Below are positions 20,140 to 29,500 of a stretch of DNA of 64,000 nt, one piece after another. The translations under genes were made by a program, and so were the position numbers. The notes below the pieces were generated by a model. It saw only the letters and a program-made list of their open reading frames with translations. It ran no database searches and was not told the DNA's origin. How positions within the stretch are numbered: the first letter of the stretch is position 1; each line of letters starts with the position of its first letter. Origin of the DNA: Derxia lacustris (GTDB lineage: Bacteria; Pseudomonadota; Gammaproteobacteria; Burkholderiales; Burkholderiaceae_E); NCBI RefSeq assembly GCF_002105195.1, contig NZ_MUHU01000002.1, forward strand, positions 310,001-374,000, given 5' to 3'.

Positions 20140-20991
20140 ATGACCACCAAGACCAAGACGCCGCGCCCGCCCTTCGGCCAGGGCAAGTCTCCGCTCAAGC
20201 CCTGGATCGCCGATGGCGACTTCCGCCTGCGCAACTTCGACCCGGCCGACCGCAGCCTGCGCGGCGCCGACAAGGCCGCCGGCCTGGCTAAGCTCGATGC
20301 GCTCAGCGGACGCCTCGACGCGCTCCAGAACCTGCTCTACGCCGGCCAGAAGCACCGCCTGCTCGTGCTGCTGCAAGGCATGGACACGAGCGGCAAGGAC
20401 GGCACGATCCGCCATGTGTTCGCGCATGTGGACCCGCTCGGCGTGCGCGCCGTGCCCTTCAAGGCGCCGACGCCGCCCGAGGCCGCGCGCGACTTCCTGT
20501 GGCGCGTGCATGCCCAGGTGCCGGGCGGCGGCGAGACGGTGATCTTCAACCGCAGCCATTACGAGGACGTGCTGGTACCGGCGGTATACGGCCGGATCGA
20601 CACGGCCGAGGTCGAGCGCCGGCTCGCGCACATCCGCGACTTCGAGCGGATGCTGGTCGAGACCGGCACCACGCTGGTGAAGTGCTTCCTGCACATCTCG
20701 AAGGACGAACAGAAGGCCCGCCTGCGCGACCGCCTCGACACGCCCGAGAAGCGCTGGAAGTTCGATCCGCACGACCTCGTGGACCGCGAGCGCTGGGACG
20801 ACTACCAGGCCGCCTACGAACGCGCGATCGAGGCCACGACCACGCCCTGGGCGCCATGGCTCATCGTGCCGGCCGACTCCAAGACGAACCGCAACGTGAT
20901 GGTGGCCACCGCCATCGTCGAGGCGCTGGAATCGCTCGACCTCCAGGTGCCGGTGAATCCGGCGGTGAAGAAGGGCATGAAGTTCGATTGA
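20140..20991 (+). CDS. Polyphosphate kinase 2 family protein
   Basis: PPK2-type kinase that uses inorganic polyphosphate to phosphorylate nucleotides (AMP, ADP or GDP depending on class); 283 residues. Walker A is LLQGMDTSGKDGTIRHV (about residues 73-89) and Walker B NRSHYEDVLVP. The RWKFDPHDLVDRERWDDY segment before the C-terminus is typical of the family. The length fits a one-domain class I/III enzyme; the substrate class cannot be fixed by eye. It diverges from ffh over a 241-bp gap in which I see no clear element. Confidence 0.9.
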   Translation: MTTKTKTPRPPFGQGKSPLKPWIADGDFRLRNFDPADRSLRGADKAAGLAKLDALSGRLDALQNLLYAGQKHRLLVLLQGMDTSGKDGTIRHVFAHVDPLGVRAVPFKAPTPPEAARDFLWRVHAQVPGGGETVIFNRSHYEDVLVPAVYGRIDTAEVERRLAHIRDFERMLVETGTTLVKCFLHISKDEQKARLRDRLDTPEKRWKFDPHDLVDRERWDDYQAAYERAIEATTTPWAPWLIVPADSKTNRNVMVATAIVEALESLDLQVPVNPAVKKGMKFD

Positions 20992-21109
20992 GGACGCGGC
21001 GGCGTTCGGATCGGCGCCGGGCCGGCAGGACGCCGGTCGCCCGTGCCGGCGAGCCGCCCTCGGTCACGCACGGTCGCTCCGGTCGCGCTCGGCCCCGCCC
21101 CGGTCGCGC

Positions 21110-21955
21110 TCAGCCGCCGAAGGGCACGAGCCTCGCGCCGGCGTCGGCCAGATCGGCGGCGAAGTCATCCGAGGCGAGATAGGCGTGTTCGCGCAGGCGG
21201 GCGGCGGCGATCGGGTCGGCGACCGACGCCAGCGCGGCGGCAGTCCCGGAAGCCGACAGCGCGCCCGCGGACGGCATGCCGCCCGCGCCGGTGGCCGGCG
21301 CCCCGGCCATGCCCGGATGGCACATCACCAGCCCGCCGTCACCGCAGCGCGCGAGCCAGCGCCGCATCAGCGCGCGATAGGGCTCGCGCTCGTCGAAGGC
21401 ATACACGCCGTCGAAGTCGGCATTCATGCGCAGGCCGGCGCGGCGCGCCATGCGGCCGAGCGCGGCGGCGCCCAGACCCGCGATGACCGCCGCCTTCGCG
21501 CCGCGCCAGCCGGCCGGCCGGGTCGAGCGCAGCGCCGGCTTCCAGCCGCGCTCGGCCAGCGCGGCGAGCAGCGCCTCGCGCACGATCGGCAGCTGGTGCA
21601 CATGCTGGTGGCCGTCGATGTAGTCGGGCGTGCAACCGATCGCGGCGGCACAGGCGTCGAGCTGGCGCGCGATGTCGGCGGCGATGGCGCGGCGGTCGAG
21701 TCGGCCGGTGTAGCTGCGCGCGATGACATCGCCGAGCGACCAGGCCAGCGCCCCCGGCAGCGCGTCGGTGAAGTTGAGATGCAGCCCGAGCGACAGGCCG
21801 CTCGCGCGCAGCCGCGGCAGCCAGCGCGCGAGCGCCGGGCCGTCGGTCATGACGCTCGTGGCGCTCAGGCGACCGCGCGCGGCCAGATCGACGATGGCGG
21901 CGCAGGCGGCATCGGTATAGCCGAAGTCGTCGGCGCAGAGGACGAGGGACTTCAA
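21110..21955 (-). CDS. ChbG/HpnK (YdjC) family carbohydrate deacetylase
   Basis: Metal-dependent deacetylase of the YdjC/ChbG/HpnK fold, about 281 residues. The metal-binding Asp pair is in LVLCADDFGYT, followed by HLNFTDALPG and the His motif DGHQHVHQLP. Start: the TTG at 21955 overlaps the gtrA stop (TTGA) and gives MKSLVLCADDFG; a GTG at 21970 is the alternative. It follows a GT2 transferase and GtrA in one overlapping operon. In Francisella and Bordetella, a YdjC protein (NaxD) deacetylates polyprenyl-phosphate-GalNAc for lipid A decoration, which suggests the same kind of step here (inference). Confidence 0.85.
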   Translation of the reverse strand: MKSLVLCADDFGYTDAACAAIVDLAARGRLSATSVMTDGPALARWLPRLRASGLSLGLHLNFTDALPGALAWSLGDVIARSYTGRLDRRAIAADIARQLDACAAAIGCTPDYIDGHQHVHQLPIVREALLAALAERGWKPALRSTRPAGWRGAKAAVIAGLGAAALGRMARRAGLRMNADFDGVYAFDEREPYRALMRRWLARCGDGGLVMCHPGMAGAPATGAGGMPSAGALSASGTAAALASVADPIAAARLREHAYLASDDFAADLADAGARLVPFGG

Positions 21956-22362
21956 CGCGCGAACACCCACAGCCGCGACAGCGCGAAGGTGAGCGCCGCG
22001 ACCGCGCCCAGCACCAGGAACAGCGCGAGCTGGTACGACAGCGCGGTGAAGCGCAGCAGCGCCCAGAACATGCCCTCGTTCAGCACGAAGCCCGTCAGCG
22101 CCACCGCCAGGAATTGCGGCGCCGCGCGGCCGTGCGACTTGGTCGAGCCGAAGGTGAAATTGCGGTGGCCGAAATAGCTCACGCCCACCGCGACCAGGAA
22201 GCCGCCCAAATTGCAGGCCAGCTTGACCGCGTCGCCCGGCTCGTCGCCGCCGCCCGCGCGCAGCGCCTCGACCAGCGCGATCACCACGGCCATGTGGGTC
22301 GCGGCCGCGCCGCCGCCCACCATCACGAAACGGAAGACCTGCTCGAACATCGCGCGGCTCAT
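21952..22362 (-). CDS. GtrA-like membrane protein (putative polyprenyl-linked sugar flippase)
   Basis: Small polytopic protein of 136 residues with four hydrophobic segments, the GtrA/DPMS-associated family. RFVMVGGGAAATHMAVVIALVE begins the first helix and YFGHRNFTFGSTKSHG is the family's conserved loop. GtrA proteins are thought to flip polyprenyl-phosphate sugars across the inner membrane. The ATG at 22362 overlaps the GT2 stop by 4 bp and the stop overlaps the deacetylase start, so all three are coupled. Confidence 0.88.
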   Translation of the reverse strand: MSRAMFEQVFRFVMVGGGAAATHMAVVIALVEALRAGGGDEPGDAVKLACNLGGFLVAVGVSYFGHRNFTFGSTKSHGRAAPQFLAVALTGFVLNEGMFWALLRFTALSYQLALFLVLGAVAALTFALSRLWVFAR

Positions 22363-23411
22363 CCGCGCGCGCCGATGCCGTTGGGCTCGAAGCCGGCGTG
22401 ATGCGGCCGGCCGGCGAGCGGGCTGCAATCGACGCGGCGGCCGACGATGTAGGTCGGGCGGCGCTTGACCTCGGTGTAAACGCGGCCGAGGTACTCGCCG
22501 ATGATGCCGATGGAAAACATCTGCACGCCGGCGAAGAACATGATCGATGCCGCCACCGTCGCGAAGCCCGGAATGGCCTCGCCCCAGCACACGCGCTCGA
22601 ACACGATCCACAGGCCGTACAGCGCGGCCAGCACCGAGATGAAGGCGCCGGCCATGCGCACCGCCTTGAGCGGCAGGTCGGTGAAGGCGACGAGGCCGGT
22701 CATCGCGAGCCGGCGCAGCGCCTTGAAGTTGAAGCTGGACACGCCGCTCTCGCGCTCGCGCACCTCAAACTCGATCGATTCGCTCCTGAAGCCGACCCAG
22801 GCATAGAGGCCCTTCATGAAACGGTTGCGCTCGGGCAGCTGGAGGATAGCGTCGGCGACGCGGCGGTCCATGAGGCGGAAGTCGCCCGCGTCGGGCGGGA
22901 TCGGCACGGCCGAGCCGCGCGACATCAGCGCGTAGAAGGCCTTGGTGCCGGCGCGCTTGGCCCAGTGCTCGTCGTCACGGTCGGTGCGCACGCCGTAGAT
23001 CATGTCCACGCCGGCCTTCCAGCGCTCGATCATCGGGCCGATCGTGCCGAAGGGATGCTGGAAGTCGGAGTCGATGATGAGCACGCAGTCGCCGCGCGCG
23101 CCTTCGAGGCCCGCGGTGAGCGCGGCTTCCTTGCCGAAGTTGCGCGACAGGTCGAGCAGGCAGACGCCGTACTGGCCGGCGACGCGCTCGATCTCGGCGG
23201 CGGTGGCGTCGCGGCTGCCGTCGTTGATCGCGATGATCTCGACCTCGTCGGCGAGCGGCCGCACGGCGGCGTGCAGCTCGGCGATGAAGCGCGCGATGTG
23301 GCTGACCTCGTTATAGGCCGGGACGATGCAGCTGAGGGTGAAACGCGAGGGCCGGATGCCGGACGCGGTGGTCGCGGGCGTGGCCGCGGACGGGAAAGCA
23401 GGTGAATTCAT
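22359..23411 (-). CDS. Family 2 glycosyltransferase, GtrB/ArnC/DPM-like
   Basis: Transfers a sugar from a nucleotide donor to polyprenyl phosphate at the inner membrane; 350 residues. The GT-A domain shows CIVPAYNEVSHI, IAINDGSRDAT, LIIDSDFQHP (DXD equivalent) and DAGDFRLMDRRV. Two C-terminal transmembrane helices (AFISVLAALYGLWIVF and ASIMFFAGVQMFSIGIIGEY) and the tail EVKRRPTYIV are typical of GtrB/ArnC. It is first in the operon with GtrA and the deacetylase. The sugar cannot be read from sequence. Confidence 0.9.
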   Translation of the reverse strand: MNSPAFPSAATPATTASGIRPSRFTLSCIVPAYNEVSHIARFIAELHAAVRPLADEVEIIAINDGSRDATAAEIERVAGQYGVCLLDLSRNFGKEAALTAGLEGARGDCVLIIDSDFQHPFGTIGPMIERWKAGVDMIYGVRTDRDDEHWAKRAGTKAFYALMSRGSAVPIPPDAGDFRLMDRRVADAILQLPERNRFMKGLYAWVGFRSESIEFEVRERESGVSSFNFKALRRLAMTGLVAFTDLPLKAVRMAGAFISVLAALYGLWIVFERVCWGEAIPGFATVAASIMFFAGVQMFSIGIIGEYLGRVYTEVKRRPTYIVGRRVDCSPLAGRPHHAGFEPNGIGARG

Positions 23412-23768
23412 CGCGGCGGGCGCAGTACGGAATCGCAGGGCGAAAGTGGCGGCGATTCTAGCCGTGCGCCTGCGCCGTCAGTCGGATGCCGGCCCTGACG
23501 GAAACCCGTGTCCGGGCAAAGCCCGAAACATTGCGTTTCGGGAGCCGGCCGGGCGGGGCGCGCCGTGACAGCCGGTCGCAATCCGCATCGGCGGCGCGAC
23601 GGACGGTGTGCGCCGCGACGCGAGCCTTCGGGCAGCATTCGGCCCCGTGCCGCGAGACGAATTTATCCGACCGCGACGCCGAAGGCCGATAGCTCCGATT
23701 CCGGACGCAACGGCCGTCAATCATTCAGGCGGCCGCGCAGCGCGACCGCCGAAGCCGAGTTCTCCGCC
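23412..23768. other. Divergent intergenic region with an inverted repeat
   Basis: 357 bp between the divergent glycosyltransferase operon and the DUF3047 gene. CCCGAAAC (23522-23529) and GTTTCGGG (23535-23542) form a perfect 8-bp inverted repeat with a 5-nt loop, preceded by GGGC-AAA-GCCC. No credible gene is present; open frames across it lack ribosome binding sites and family resemblance. No clear sigma-70 promoter was found. Confidence 0.4.
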
Positions 23769-24659
23769 ATGCCTGCGTTCCAGCCGCCGTCTCACTCCCT
23801 TCTGTATCGCTTCGTGGGCGCGGCAGCGCTTCTGGCCGGCCTGCTCGGCGGCTGCGCCAGTGCGCCGGAAGTCAGCTCGATGCCCGGCGGCTCGGGGCCG
23901 ATCGACACCAGCCTGCTTGACGACGAGGACAGCGACGCCGCACCGGCCCCGGGTATCGCCGTACCCGTCGGCGCCGTGCCCAGCCTGTTTTCCGCCGCCG
24001 CGAGCGGCCGCGACGGCCTGCCCGCCGGCTGGTCGCCCTTCATCCTGCGGCCAGACAAGCGCCGCACCGAATACCGCCTGGTGCGCGCCAGCGTGCCGGG
24101 CAGCGACGGCAAGGCAAGCCAACGCAACGTCATCCACGCCCGCGCCAGCAGCGCCGCCAGCGGCCTCGAAGCGCCCTGCGCGATCGACCTCGCGCGCACG
24201 CCCTGGCTGAGCTGGGACTGGCGCGCCGACCGCCTCATCGACGCCGCCGACAACCGCCAGCGCGAGACCGACGACAGCCCGAGCCGCATCGTCCTCAGCT
24301 TCGACGGCGACCGCGCCCGGCTCTCGATGCGCGACCGCATCCTCTCGGAGCAGGCGCGGCTGTTCACCGGCCGCGAGCTGCCCTACGCCACGCTCATCTA
24401 CATCCGCGAGAACCGGCTGCCCGTGGGCACCGTCATTCCCAACCGTATCACCGACCGCATCCGCATGCTGGTGGTCGAGAGCGGCAGCGGCGGCCTCGGC
24501 GAATGGCGCCATCACCGCCGCGACGTGCGCGCCGACTTCATCGCCGCCTTCGGCGAGGAGCCCGGCATGCTGCGCGCCGTCGGCCTGCTGACCGACAGCG
24601 ACAACACCCGCAGCGACATCGACGCCTGGTACGGCGACCTCCAGTTCGCGGCGAAGTGA
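23769..24659 (+). CDS. DUF3047 family lipoprotein
   Basis: Predicted lipoprotein, 296 residues, of unknown function. The ATG at 23769 gives a signal peptide ending in the lipobox LLGGC (Cys near residue 28); the next residues (ASAPE) lack the Asp+2 inner-membrane retention signal, so outer-membrane sorting is likely. An acidic linker (DTSLLDDEDSDAAP) precedes the DUF3047 domain (GLPAGWSPFILRPDKRRTEY, WLSWDWRADRL, IDAWYGDLQF). Confidence 0.82.
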   Translation: MPAFQPPSHSLLYRFVGAAALLAGLLGGCASAPEVSSMPGGSGPIDTSLLDDEDSDAAPAPGIAVPVGAVPSLFSAAASGRDGLPAGWSPFILRPDKRRTEYRLVRASVPGSDGKASQRNVIHARASSAASGLEAPCAIDLARTPWLSWDWRADRLIDAADNRQRETDDSPSRIVLSFDGDRARLSMRDRILSEQARLFTGRELPYATLIYIRENRLPVGTVIPNRITDRIRMLVVESGSGGLGEWRHHRRDVRADFIAAFGEEPGMLRAVGLLTDSDNTRSDIDAWYGDLQFAAK

Positions 24660-24878
24660 CGCGCCGGCGGCAGCGCGCCCGCCCGCAGCGGCGCAAGCAC
24701 CTCCGCGCCGCCGGCAACGCCCGCGCCCGCGACGACTCCTTGCGCGGTTGCGCATGCTCACGCGCTGTCATCCGCGCGTAGTCGTGGCGTCGCGGCGCTG
24801 ACATTTGCCGCCCCCAATCTCCGGCCCGTTGTGATGACTGCGTGACCAGGAACGTCACGCGACTGCCCCGGAGGATTC

Positions 24879-25802
24879 ATGCGCAAGGACCACTTCCCCT
24901 CGCCGCTCTCGCCGCTGGTCGACGCCTTCGGCGAAAGCCGGGGAACGATGCGCGACATCTCACGCAAGCTGATCGGCCAGACGCTCGACAGCGCCCGCGC
25001 GCGCCTGCCCCAGCCCAGCCAGTTCGGCGCCGCCCTCGGACACCGCCGCATGCTCAAGAAGCTCGCGCCCCAGGTGGCCAGCGGCTTCACGCTGAGCTTC
25101 GCGCGCGGCGAGAACGAGATCCGCGAAGCCCAGCGCCTGCGCTACAAGGTGTTTGCCGAGGAAATGGGCGCGAGCGTGCCGCGCAACTTCGACAGCGAAG
25201 GCCGCCCGATCGACCGCGACATGTTCGACAAGTACTGCGACCACCTGATCGTGCGCGACAACGCCACGCAGCAGGTGATCGGCACCTACCGCATCCTCCC
25301 GCCGCACGCCGCCAAGAAGATCGGCTGCTACTACAGCGAGAGCGAATTCTTCCTGACCCGCCTGCTGCCGATGCGTCACAACCTCGTGGAACTCGGCCGC
25401 TCCTGCGTGCATCAGGACTACCGCAACGGCGCGGTGATCATGCTGCTGTGGAAGGGCATTGCCGGCTACATGAAGGCCGGTGGCTACGAGCATCTGATCG
25501 GCTGCGCCAGCATCAGCATGCGCGACGGCGGCCACACCGCCGCCTCGCTGTGGAAGAAGCTCGAAGGCGGCCTCGCCGCGCCCGAGTACCACGTGTTCCC
25601 GCGCCTCGCGCTGCCGGTCGAGAAGCTGGATTCGTCGCTGGATGTGGAAGCGCCGCCGCTGGTGAAGGGCTATCTGCGCGTGGGCGCCGAGATCTGCGGC
25701 GCGCCGGCCTGGGATCCCGACTTCAACTCGGCGGACTTCCTGATGCTCATGTCGCTGTCGAAGATGAATCCTCGGTATCGGAAGCACTTCTTCGGCGATT
25801 GA
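24879..25802 (+). CDS. olsB: OlsB-like ornithine-acyl-ACP N-acyltransferase (GNAT fold)
   Basis: GNAT-fold acyltransferase of 307 residues that resembles OlsB, which joins a 3-hydroxyacyl group to ornithine, the first step to ornithine lipids. Visible features are the N-acyltransferase core EIREAQRLRYKVFAEEMGA, LVELGRSCVHQDYRNGAVI, YMKAGGYEHLIGCASI and the C-terminal PPLVKGYLRVGAEICG with WDPDFNSADFL. Its partner OlsA is not in the window. The start ATG follows a CGGAGGAT site. The 219 bp upstream shows nothing recognisable. Confidence 0.85.
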   Translation: MRKDHFPSPLSPLVDAFGESRGTMRDISRKLIGQTLDSARARLPQPSQFGAALGHRRMLKKLAPQVASGFTLSFARGENEIREAQRLRYKVFAEEMGASVPRNFDSEGRPIDRDMFDKYCDHLIVRDNATQQVIGTYRILPPHAAKKIGCYYSESEFFLTRLLPMRHNLVELGRSCVHQDYRNGAVIMLLWKGIAGYMKAGGYEHLIGCASISMRDGGHTAASLWKKLEGGLAAPEYHVFPRLALPVEKLDSSLDVEAPPLVKGYLRVGAEICGAPAWDPDFNSADFLMLMSLSKMNPRYRKHFFGD

Positions 25803-25823
25803 GGTTGCGGGTGGTTCGGGCAC

Positions 25824-26032
25824 GCGCGCCGGGCGGGGGTGGCGAGGGCGGGCCTTCACGATCGCGCCGGCTGCTGCGCAGCCGGTTCCCCGGGGTTCCT
25901 ACGGAAGCGGCAGGCTCGCCACGCACGGCGTGGCTCGACCCTCGCGGCTCCGCCACGAGGGCAGACCTGCCCTTCCTCGTCACCCCGGGCGCGATCAAGG
26001 CGGCCCGCCCTCGCCACCCCCGCCCGGCGCGC
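25824..26032 (+). repeat. Structured repeat element, copy A (31-bp perfect terminal inverted repeats)
   Basis: A 209-bp non-coding element downstream of olsB. Arms 25824-25854 and 26002-26032 are perfect 31-bp inverted repeats flanking a 147-bp core. The core folds further: CCGGCTGC/GCAGCCGG (25867-25885), GCCACGC/GCGTGGC (25918-25934), CCCTCG/CGAGGG (25939-25961) and, as an alternative, GGGCAG/CTGCCC (25959-25972). Just inside the arms, GATCGCGCC and GGCGCGATC also pair. A second copy lies inverted at 26323-26535 with a nearly identical core but different arms. It has no coding frame of its own. Confidence 0.85.
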
Positions 26033-26120
26033 TTGTGAACGTGTTGGGGATGATCGGGGCTTCGGTGAGCGAGGTGCCTGGTTGCAGAGAAAGCACCCTG
26101 CGTAGCGGGTGGACGCTTGG

Positions 26121-26184
26121 GCTCACTGGCTCACTGGCTCACTGGCTCACTGGCTCACTGGCTCACTGGCTCACTGGCTCACTG
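26121..26184 (+). repeat. Octanucleotide tandem repeat, 8 copies of GCTCACTG
   Basis: Eight perfect head-to-tail copies of an 8-bp unit, then a partial copy (GCTC). It lies between the two structured repeats and outside any credible gene. Such tracts change length by slipped-strand mispairing, and an 8-bp unit would shift frame if it were coding. No gene start is close enough to suggest phase variation; the nearest genes are olsB (ends 25802) and treY (ends 26569), both with their 3' ends facing it. Confidence 0.95.
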
Positions 26185-26322
26185 GCTCCCGCTGCGCCGC
26201 CTCGCCGTACACGCTCGGTGCAGCGATGCGCCTCCCGCACAGCCGGCTCATCGAGCAGCCCTGATCCCATCCCCCGAGCGGCGCGGGTCGATCCGCACCG
26301 ACGGCCGCCGCCTCTTCAATGA

Positions 26323-26535
26323 GCGCGTGGCGGGCGGGGCCTCGGGGTCCGGGCCGCCTCGGGTGCGCCCGAAGCGACGAGGAAGGGCAGGTCTGCCCTC
26401 GTGGCGGAGCCGCGAGGGTCGAGCCACGCTGTGCGTGGCGAGCCTGCCGCTTCCGAAGGAGCTTCGGGGAACCGGCTGCACAGCAGCCGGCGCATCCGTG
26501 AAGGCCCCGACCCCGAGGCCCCGCCCGCCGCGCGC
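26323..26535 (-). repeat. Structured repeat element, copy B (inverted relative to copy A)
   Basis: A 213-bp element with 33-bp arms (26323-26355 and 26503-26535; two mismatches) around a 147-bp core, the same core length as copy A. Read on the minus strand, the core matches copy A at all but about 16 positions, nearly all outside the central ~75 bp. The arm sequence is quite different from that of copy A, yet still self-complementary. A CCGAAG-CTC-CTTCGG hairpin is visible in this copy. It ends 33 bp past the treY stop. Confidence 0.85.
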
Positions 26536-26568
26536 GGCGCCTGAAGAACAGCCCCACGAGCAACCCGC

Positions 26569-29500
26569 TCAGCTCATCCCACCCTCAAGCACCGCCACCG
26601 GCAGCTCGCACAGCAGCCGATCGATCGCCGGCAGCGCGCTCCCGCTCATCGCCACCTCGCGCGGCGCCGCGCCCTGCACCGTCGCCATCGCCCCGGGCAG
26701 CGCGCGTCGCCAGCGCATCCCCGCGAACGCCGAGGTCAGCCGCAGCCACGAGCTGTTGGGCGGCACCGCGCGCGACGGCCGCAGCGCGACCGCCACCAGC
26801 ACCGCCCGCCCCGGCACGCCGCGAATGAAGGCCAGCGCCTGCGTCGCCGCCGGCCCGTCGATCTGGACCGGCACATAGCCGCCCTCGGCGAACACGTCAG
26901 GCAGCTTCGCGCGCAGCGCGAGCAGGTCGCGCAGCAGGCGCTGCTTGATCGACGGATCGGGCCAGTGCGCGAGGCCGGCGGCGCCGAGCATCGCCGCGCG
27001 CGCGTCCCAGTCGACGGGGCGGCGGTTGTCGGGATCGACGAGGCTGAAGTCCCAGCCGTCGGCGCCCTGGTAGAGGTCGGGCACGCCGGGGCAGGTGCAG
27101 CGCAGCGTGAGCTGCACGAGGCTGTTGATGACGCCGCCCGGCACGACGCTGGTAATGAATGCGGTCAGGTCGGCCAGGAAGGCTGCGCTGATGTCCGGGT
27201 CGAGCAGCGCCAGCGCGAAGTCGCGGCAGGCGTCCTCGTAGGCCGGCACGGGCGCGATCCAGCCCGTGCGCAGCTTGGCCTCGCGCAGCGCCTTCTCCTG
27301 CCAGCGCACGACACGCTCCGCAAACGCTTGCAGGCCGACGCGGTCGTCGGCAGCGAGGCCGGGCGGCCAGGCGCCGACGAGGGTCTGGTAGAGCATGTAC
27401 TCGTCGCCGGCCGAGGGCGCGTCGGCGGCCTGGCTGGCGGGCACAAGGCCGGTCGCCGTGCTGTCGGCCGGCCGGTTGCCGCCGTTGGTGGCGAAGCCGC
27501 CTTTCAGATGCCGGTTCATGCCGCGCCAGCGCCCGACGGCCGTCTTCCAGTCGTTGGGGACCTCGCTCAGCATGGCCAGCCGGGCGCGCACGTCCTCGCC
27601 GCGCTTGTGGTCGTGGGTGGCGGTGGTGAGCATCGCGTGCGGCCAGCGCTCGGCGCGCGCCTGCATCGCGTGGTGGAAATCGTCGGGGCCGAGCGCGAAT
27701 TCCTCCGGCTCGAAGCCCACGTCGTTGCGCGACAGCAGCCGGCCGAAGCGGTAGAGCGCCGTGTCCTCGATGGCCTTGGCGGCAAGCGGCGCGCTGAGCT
27801 GCTGGAAGCGGCGCAGCGCCTCGGCGAGCGGCGCGCGGGCGTCGGCATGCTCGCCGGCGCGGTGGGTCGAGGGCAGGCGCTCGTCGTCGGGCGCCCAGGC
27901 GGCGCGGCTCGCCCGCGTCGCGCTCGTCAGGCCGGTGGCGGTGCGCGCGGCGGGCGCGGTGCGGTCCTCGCGGCGCGGCGGCGGATCGCCGTCCGCGGGC
28001 GCGGCGGCGCCGGCATCATCGCCCGCGAGCCAGCCGGCCAGCGTTTCCAGCATCGCGTGTTCGCTCGGGCGCAGTTCGGCGCGCGCGGCGGCGGCGGCCT
28101 GGGCGAGCACCGCGCGGTCCTGCCTCGATGCCTCGCCCACCCGCGAATACACCCTGTACACCGGGAAGTGCAGCAGCAGCGCCCGCAGCGCGCGGGTGAT
28201 CGCATGCGCGCTCCAGTCACGCGATTCATCGCGGCCGCGCGCATGCCGGTGCAACGCGCCCACCGTGCCCGCGAACTGCGCCGCGAAGCTCAGGTCGAGG
28301 ATCTCGGCGCGGGCGCCGCGCTTTTCCTCGGCGAACTCCGGCCGCCCGGCGATGTCGCGCCAAAGCCGGGTGAGCGGCGCCTCGCCCTCGGGCGCATGCA
28401 GCAGCGCGGCCACCTCCGACATGAAGTCGTAGCCGCTGGTGCCGTCCACCGGCCAGTCGGGCATCGGCTCGCCGGGCGCGAGGATCTTCTCCACCACGAG
28501 CCAGGTGCGACCCTGCCCGCGACCGCCTGGCCGCTCGGCCACGCGCACATCCGACGACGCCAGCGCGGCCACGCCCGACGCCGGATGCGCTGCGTCGGCC
28601 TGTGCCATGCCGAGTTCGGCGCGCGCCTCGACTGCCTGCGTCCGCGCCTCGTCGCGCGCCTGCTCGGCGGCGTCGAGCGCCGCGCGCAAGCGCTTGCAAT
28701 AGGCCGCCGGATCGGTCAGGCCGTCGATGTGGTCGATGCGCAGGCCGTCGATCAGCCCTTCGCGCACCAGCCGCAGGGGCAAGGCGTGCACGGCATCGAA
28801 CACCTCTGGCCGCTCCATGCTCAGCGCGACCAGCGTGTTCACGTCGAAGAAGCGGCGCCAGTTGATCTCGTCGGCGGCGGTGCGCCACCAGGCAAGCCGC
28901 CAGGGCTGGGCGTCGAGCAGGTCCATCCACGCCGCGCGCTTCTGCGGCGAGCCGTCCGGCCCGCCCCAGGCCGCGAGGCCGCGCTCGACGGTGGCGCGCA
29001 GTTCCTCGTCGACGAGGGCATCGGCGAGCGCGCGGCGCGCGGCATCGAAGGCGGCCGCCACACGCGCGGGCAGCGGATCGTCGGCCCAGGCCGGATCGAG
29101 TCCGCGCGCGGCGGTCCGGGGTGCGGCGCCGGAGGCCGCGGCCATGCCGCGCGTGCCCGCGCCGCGCGCTGGCAGAAAGGCATCCGCGCCCTGCGACGGC
29201 AGACCCGCATCTTCGGCACGCTCCAGCGCCAGCTCGTGCTGCGCATGCGCGATGCCGAGCGGCGCGTCGTCGTCGGCGAGGTCGGCCGCGTCGTCGAAGG
29301 CATCGGCCAGCGCCGCGAGCCGGGTCGTCAGGTGCGGCGCGCCGGGCACCGAGCGCAGCAGCGCGCCATAGCTGCCGAAGCCGACCGGAAAGCGGTTGTC
29401 GAAATAGCCGACGAACAGCTCGCCGGTCGCCGCGTCGAGCTTGAGGGCCAGTTCGCCGGCCGCCACCACCGCGCCTACCTGCCGCCCGAGCACCGGCAGC

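Noticed and set aside
23486..23760. Several short frames upstream of the DUF3047 gene
   Set aside because: They overlap one another in different frames, are Arg-rich and lack ribosome binding sites; the lipoprotein start at 23769 is better supported.
26111..26210. Coding frame through the 8-bp tandem repeat
   Set aside because: It only repeats the units LTGSLAHW, has no start signal and lies between non-coding structured repeats.
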